From the NCBI GenBank assembly GCA_040756515.1, contig JBFLYW010000014.1, forward strand, positions 1-64,000: 64,000 bases of DNA, written 5' to 3'. The notes beneath the pieces were generated by a model that made no database searches, had not been told where the DNA came from, and saw only the letters and a program-made list of their open reading frames with translations. Below, piece by piece: positions 62,577 to 64,000 of this stretch; within the stretch, counting starts at the first letter, position 1; every line of letters begins with the position of its first letter. The DNA is from DSXH01 sp020724325 (GTDB taxonomy: Bacteria; Bacteroidota; Ignavibacteria; Ignavibacteriales; Melioribacteraceae). A program made the translations under genes and the position numbers.

Positions 62577-63495
62577 TAACCTATTTCAAAAGTACCTTGG
62601 CGAAAGCGCTCTTTTGTTAATGACAATTATATGGGGCGGAACTTTCGTAATTGTTAAAGAATCGCTAGCGGACGTTTCTCCTTTATTGTTTGTTGGAGTA
62701 AGATTTGGTATAGCTGCTCTTATTGTTACATTTTATTTTCTACTAAAAGGAATTAAAGTTGAATACGAGTCAATTAAACCTGGAATGTTTTTAGGGCTGT
62801 TACTTTTTCTTGGATTCTTTTTTCAGACTACCGGCTTGAAAATTACAACTGCAACTAAATCCGGATTTATAACCGGCTCTCTGGTTGTTATGATTCCTCT
62901 GTTCCAGACAATATTTGAAAAGCGTTTACCAAGTAAAGGAGCGCAGATAGGAACTGTACTGGTTTTTATTGGATTGCTCTTTCTCTCCAGCAGCGGAACA
63001 TCATTGAAAGAATTTATTACTGATATTGGAACGAATTTTAATACAGGTGACTGGTTAACACTAATATGTGCAATGTTTTTTGCGCTTCATGTAGTTTTTA
63101 TTGACATAATTTCGCCTAAGAACAAATTTATCGATTTACTGCTGCTGCAGCTTGTTACTGTATCTATCTTGAGTTTTATTATCGCGGGATTTTTCGAGTT
63201 AACGAGTATTGAGAAACTTCAATTTGATATTACATTCGATTCGCTGAGAGGAATTCTCTACACGTCATTACTCGCAACTCTTGTAAATTTTTCTTTACAG
63301 ACCAGATATCAAAAAGTTGTTAGTCCTACAAAAGCCGGCATCATTTATTCATTCGAACCGATATTTGCCGCACTTTTTGCTTTCTTTTTACTGAATGAAA
63401 AAATCACTAATTTTGGTTTGGCAGGAAGTGCATTAATCTTTCTCGGATTAATTGCTGCTGAGGTTCTCGATAATATTTTAGATAGAAAAACATAA
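62569..63495 (+). CDS. EamA-family (DMT) transporter
   Basis: The 308-residue inner-membrane protein has ten predicted helices in two EamA repeats. The first opens ESALLLMTIIWGGTFVIVKESL, with PLLFVGVRFGIAALIVTFYF and TTATKSGFITGSLVVMIPLFQTIF. The second opens DWLTLICAMFFALHVVFIDII and closes SPTKAGIIYSFEPIFAALFAFFLLNEKI. Such carriers export metabolites or amino acids; the substrate is not predictable. I start at ATG 62569, overlapping era by 8 nt, rather than an upstream TTG. Confidence 0.9.
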   Translation: MNNNLFQKYLGESALLLMTIIWGGTFVIVKESLADVSPLLFVGVRFGIAALIVTFYFLLKGIKVEYESIKPGMFLGLLLFLGFFFQTTGLKITTATKSGFITGSLVVMIPLFQTIFEKRLPSKGAQIGTVLVFIGLLFLSSSGTSLKEFITDIGTNFNTGDWLTLICAMFFALHVVFIDIISPKNKFIDLLLLQLVTVSILSFIIAGFFELTSIEKLQFDITFDSLRGILYTSLLATLVNFSLQTRYQKVVSPTKAGIIYSFEPIFAALFAFFLLNEKITNFGLAGSALIFLGLIAAEVLDNILDRKT

Positions 63496-63498
63496 AGT

Positions 63499-63771
63499 AT
63501 GGAAAGAGCTGAAATTATTGCCAAAGGATTGGTTCAAGGTGTTGGCTTTAGATATTATGTTCTAAGAATTGGCAGGGAACTGGGCTTGAAGGGTTATACC
63601 CAGAATTTGTTCTCTGGTGAAGTCCTTACCGTTGTTGAAGGTGAAAGAAGTTTGATTGAAGAGTTATTTAACAAAATAAAAATTGGTCCTCCGTTTGCAG
63701 ATGTTAGAGATGTATCATTTAAGTGGTACGAACCGAAAAATGAATTTCACACATTCGAGATAAGACATTGA
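63499..63771 (+). CDS. acyP: acylphosphatase
   Basis: The 90-residue enzyme hydrolyses carboxyl-phosphate bonds. The signature AKGLVQGVGFRYYV with Arg18 and GYTQN with Asn36 place the catalytic residues at family positions, and FADVRDVSFKWYEP follows. It is 3 bp after the EamA gene and overlaps the start of ispF by 4 nt. Confidence 0.95.
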   Translation: MERAEIIAKGLVQGVGFRYYVLRIGRELGLKGYTQNLFSGEVLTVVEGERSLIEELFNKIKIGPPFADVRDVSFKWYEPKNEFHTFEIRH

Positions 63772-64000
63772 CAAGCACAATTAGAATCGGATTTGGTTAC
63801 GACGTTCACGAATTTGCAGAGAACCGCAAGCTAATTATAGGCGGAGTTGAAATTGATTACCACAAAGGTTTAGCAGGTCATTCGGATGCCGACGTATTAC
63901 TTCATGCAATTTGCGATGCGCTGCTTGGCGCTTTGGCTTTAGGCGATATTGGCAAACACTTTCCTAACACCGATTCCAAATACAAAAATATCGATAGCAA
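63768..64000 (+). CDS. ispF: 2-C-methyl-D-erythritol 2,4-cyclodiphosphate synthase, 5' part
   Basis: The gene runs off the window. The first 77 codons read TTG-start MTSTIRIGFGYDVHEFAENR, then KLIIGGVEIDYHKGLAGHSDADVLLHAICDALLGALALGDIGKHFPNTD. They contain the zinc ligands of GYDVH (Asp, His) and the SDADVLLHA active site of IspF, which forms the cyclic diphosphate of the MEP isoprenoid pathway. The TTG start overlaps the acyP stop (TTGA). Confidence 0.93.
   Translation, partial: MTSTIRIGFGYDVHEFAENRKLIIGGVEIDYHKGLAGHSDADVLLHAICDALLGALALGDIGKHFPNTDSKYKNIDS

Overview
The window looks like the chromosome of a bacterium in the Ignavibacteria/Bacteroidota-Chlorobi group. The DNA is AT-rich. Two secreted proteins end in the YPNPFNP-type sorting domain of the type IX secretion system (T9SS), a third survives as a relic, and there is a PorW/SprE-like TPR lipoprotein. 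Bacteroidota-typical families (DUF2723, DUF4837) occur beside ordinary housekeeping genes. A genus cannot be assigned from the sequence alone.

Layout. 1-580: transposase relic, three direct repeats and a tRNA-Met(CAT). 0.6-11.2 kb: secG, a LOG-family protein, rpsU, a universal stress protein, an ECF sigma factor, an M14 peptidase, a thioredoxin-like protein, DUF2461 plus an outer-membrane barrel, and a CYTH protein coupled to a large AddB-like nuclease. 11.2-18.3 kb: an accessory island. It opens with palindromic GTAGAGACG repeats beside a fragment of their probable mobiliser (a RAYT-type Y1 transposase), then runs into what I read as an integron-like gene-cassette array without an integrase: frameshifted higB with intact higA, two MNT/HEPN toxin-antitoxin-type pairs plus a relic of a third, a GC-rich membrane 4Fe-4S protein, a truncated T9SS protein and a beta-propeller lipoprotein, separated by attC-like sites. 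18.3-23.8 kb: a T9SS-secreted TIM-barrel-like protein and an RND efflux pump.

23.8-31.3 kb is a co-directional housekeeping run: greA, ribD (deaminase zinc ligands lost), tilS, hpt, ftsH, a dolichol-kinase-like gene and a DUF4837 lipoprotein. 31.3-39.7 kb: DUF2723 membrane protein and glnE on the minus strand, divergent from secA and a PII gene, so nitrogen signalling flanks secA. 39.7-44.5 kb: PorW-like protein, AlbA_2 regulator, a T9SS-domain relic broken by a palindromic repeat, a SpoU methyltransferase, an SMR exporter and a GerMN lipoprotein. 44.5-45.35 kb: a dense field of short interspersed repeats.

45.3-54.6 kb: a hypothetical secreted protein, rlmN, acyl-CoA dehydrogenase, a YidD-TPR-TPR operon, ACT/UPF0237 with DUF711/UPF0210 (a clean 14-bp tandem repeat between them), lemA with a TPM-domain protein, a decayed DUF309 gene and a ferredoxin. 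54.6-64 kb: a 130-bp MITE-like element, a secreted EEP-family hydrolase, MBL hydrolase-Rieske-queG, a cation transporter, trxB, a DUF6249-like membrane protein divergent from an ECF sigma/anti-sigma pair (both with the same candidate ECF promoter), era, an EamA transporter, acylphosphatase and the 5' part of ispF.

The most interesting region is 11.2-18.3 kb. In three cassettes the first bases after the G/TT junction are the reverse complement of the R'' box behind the same cassette's genes, as expected of integron cassettes.
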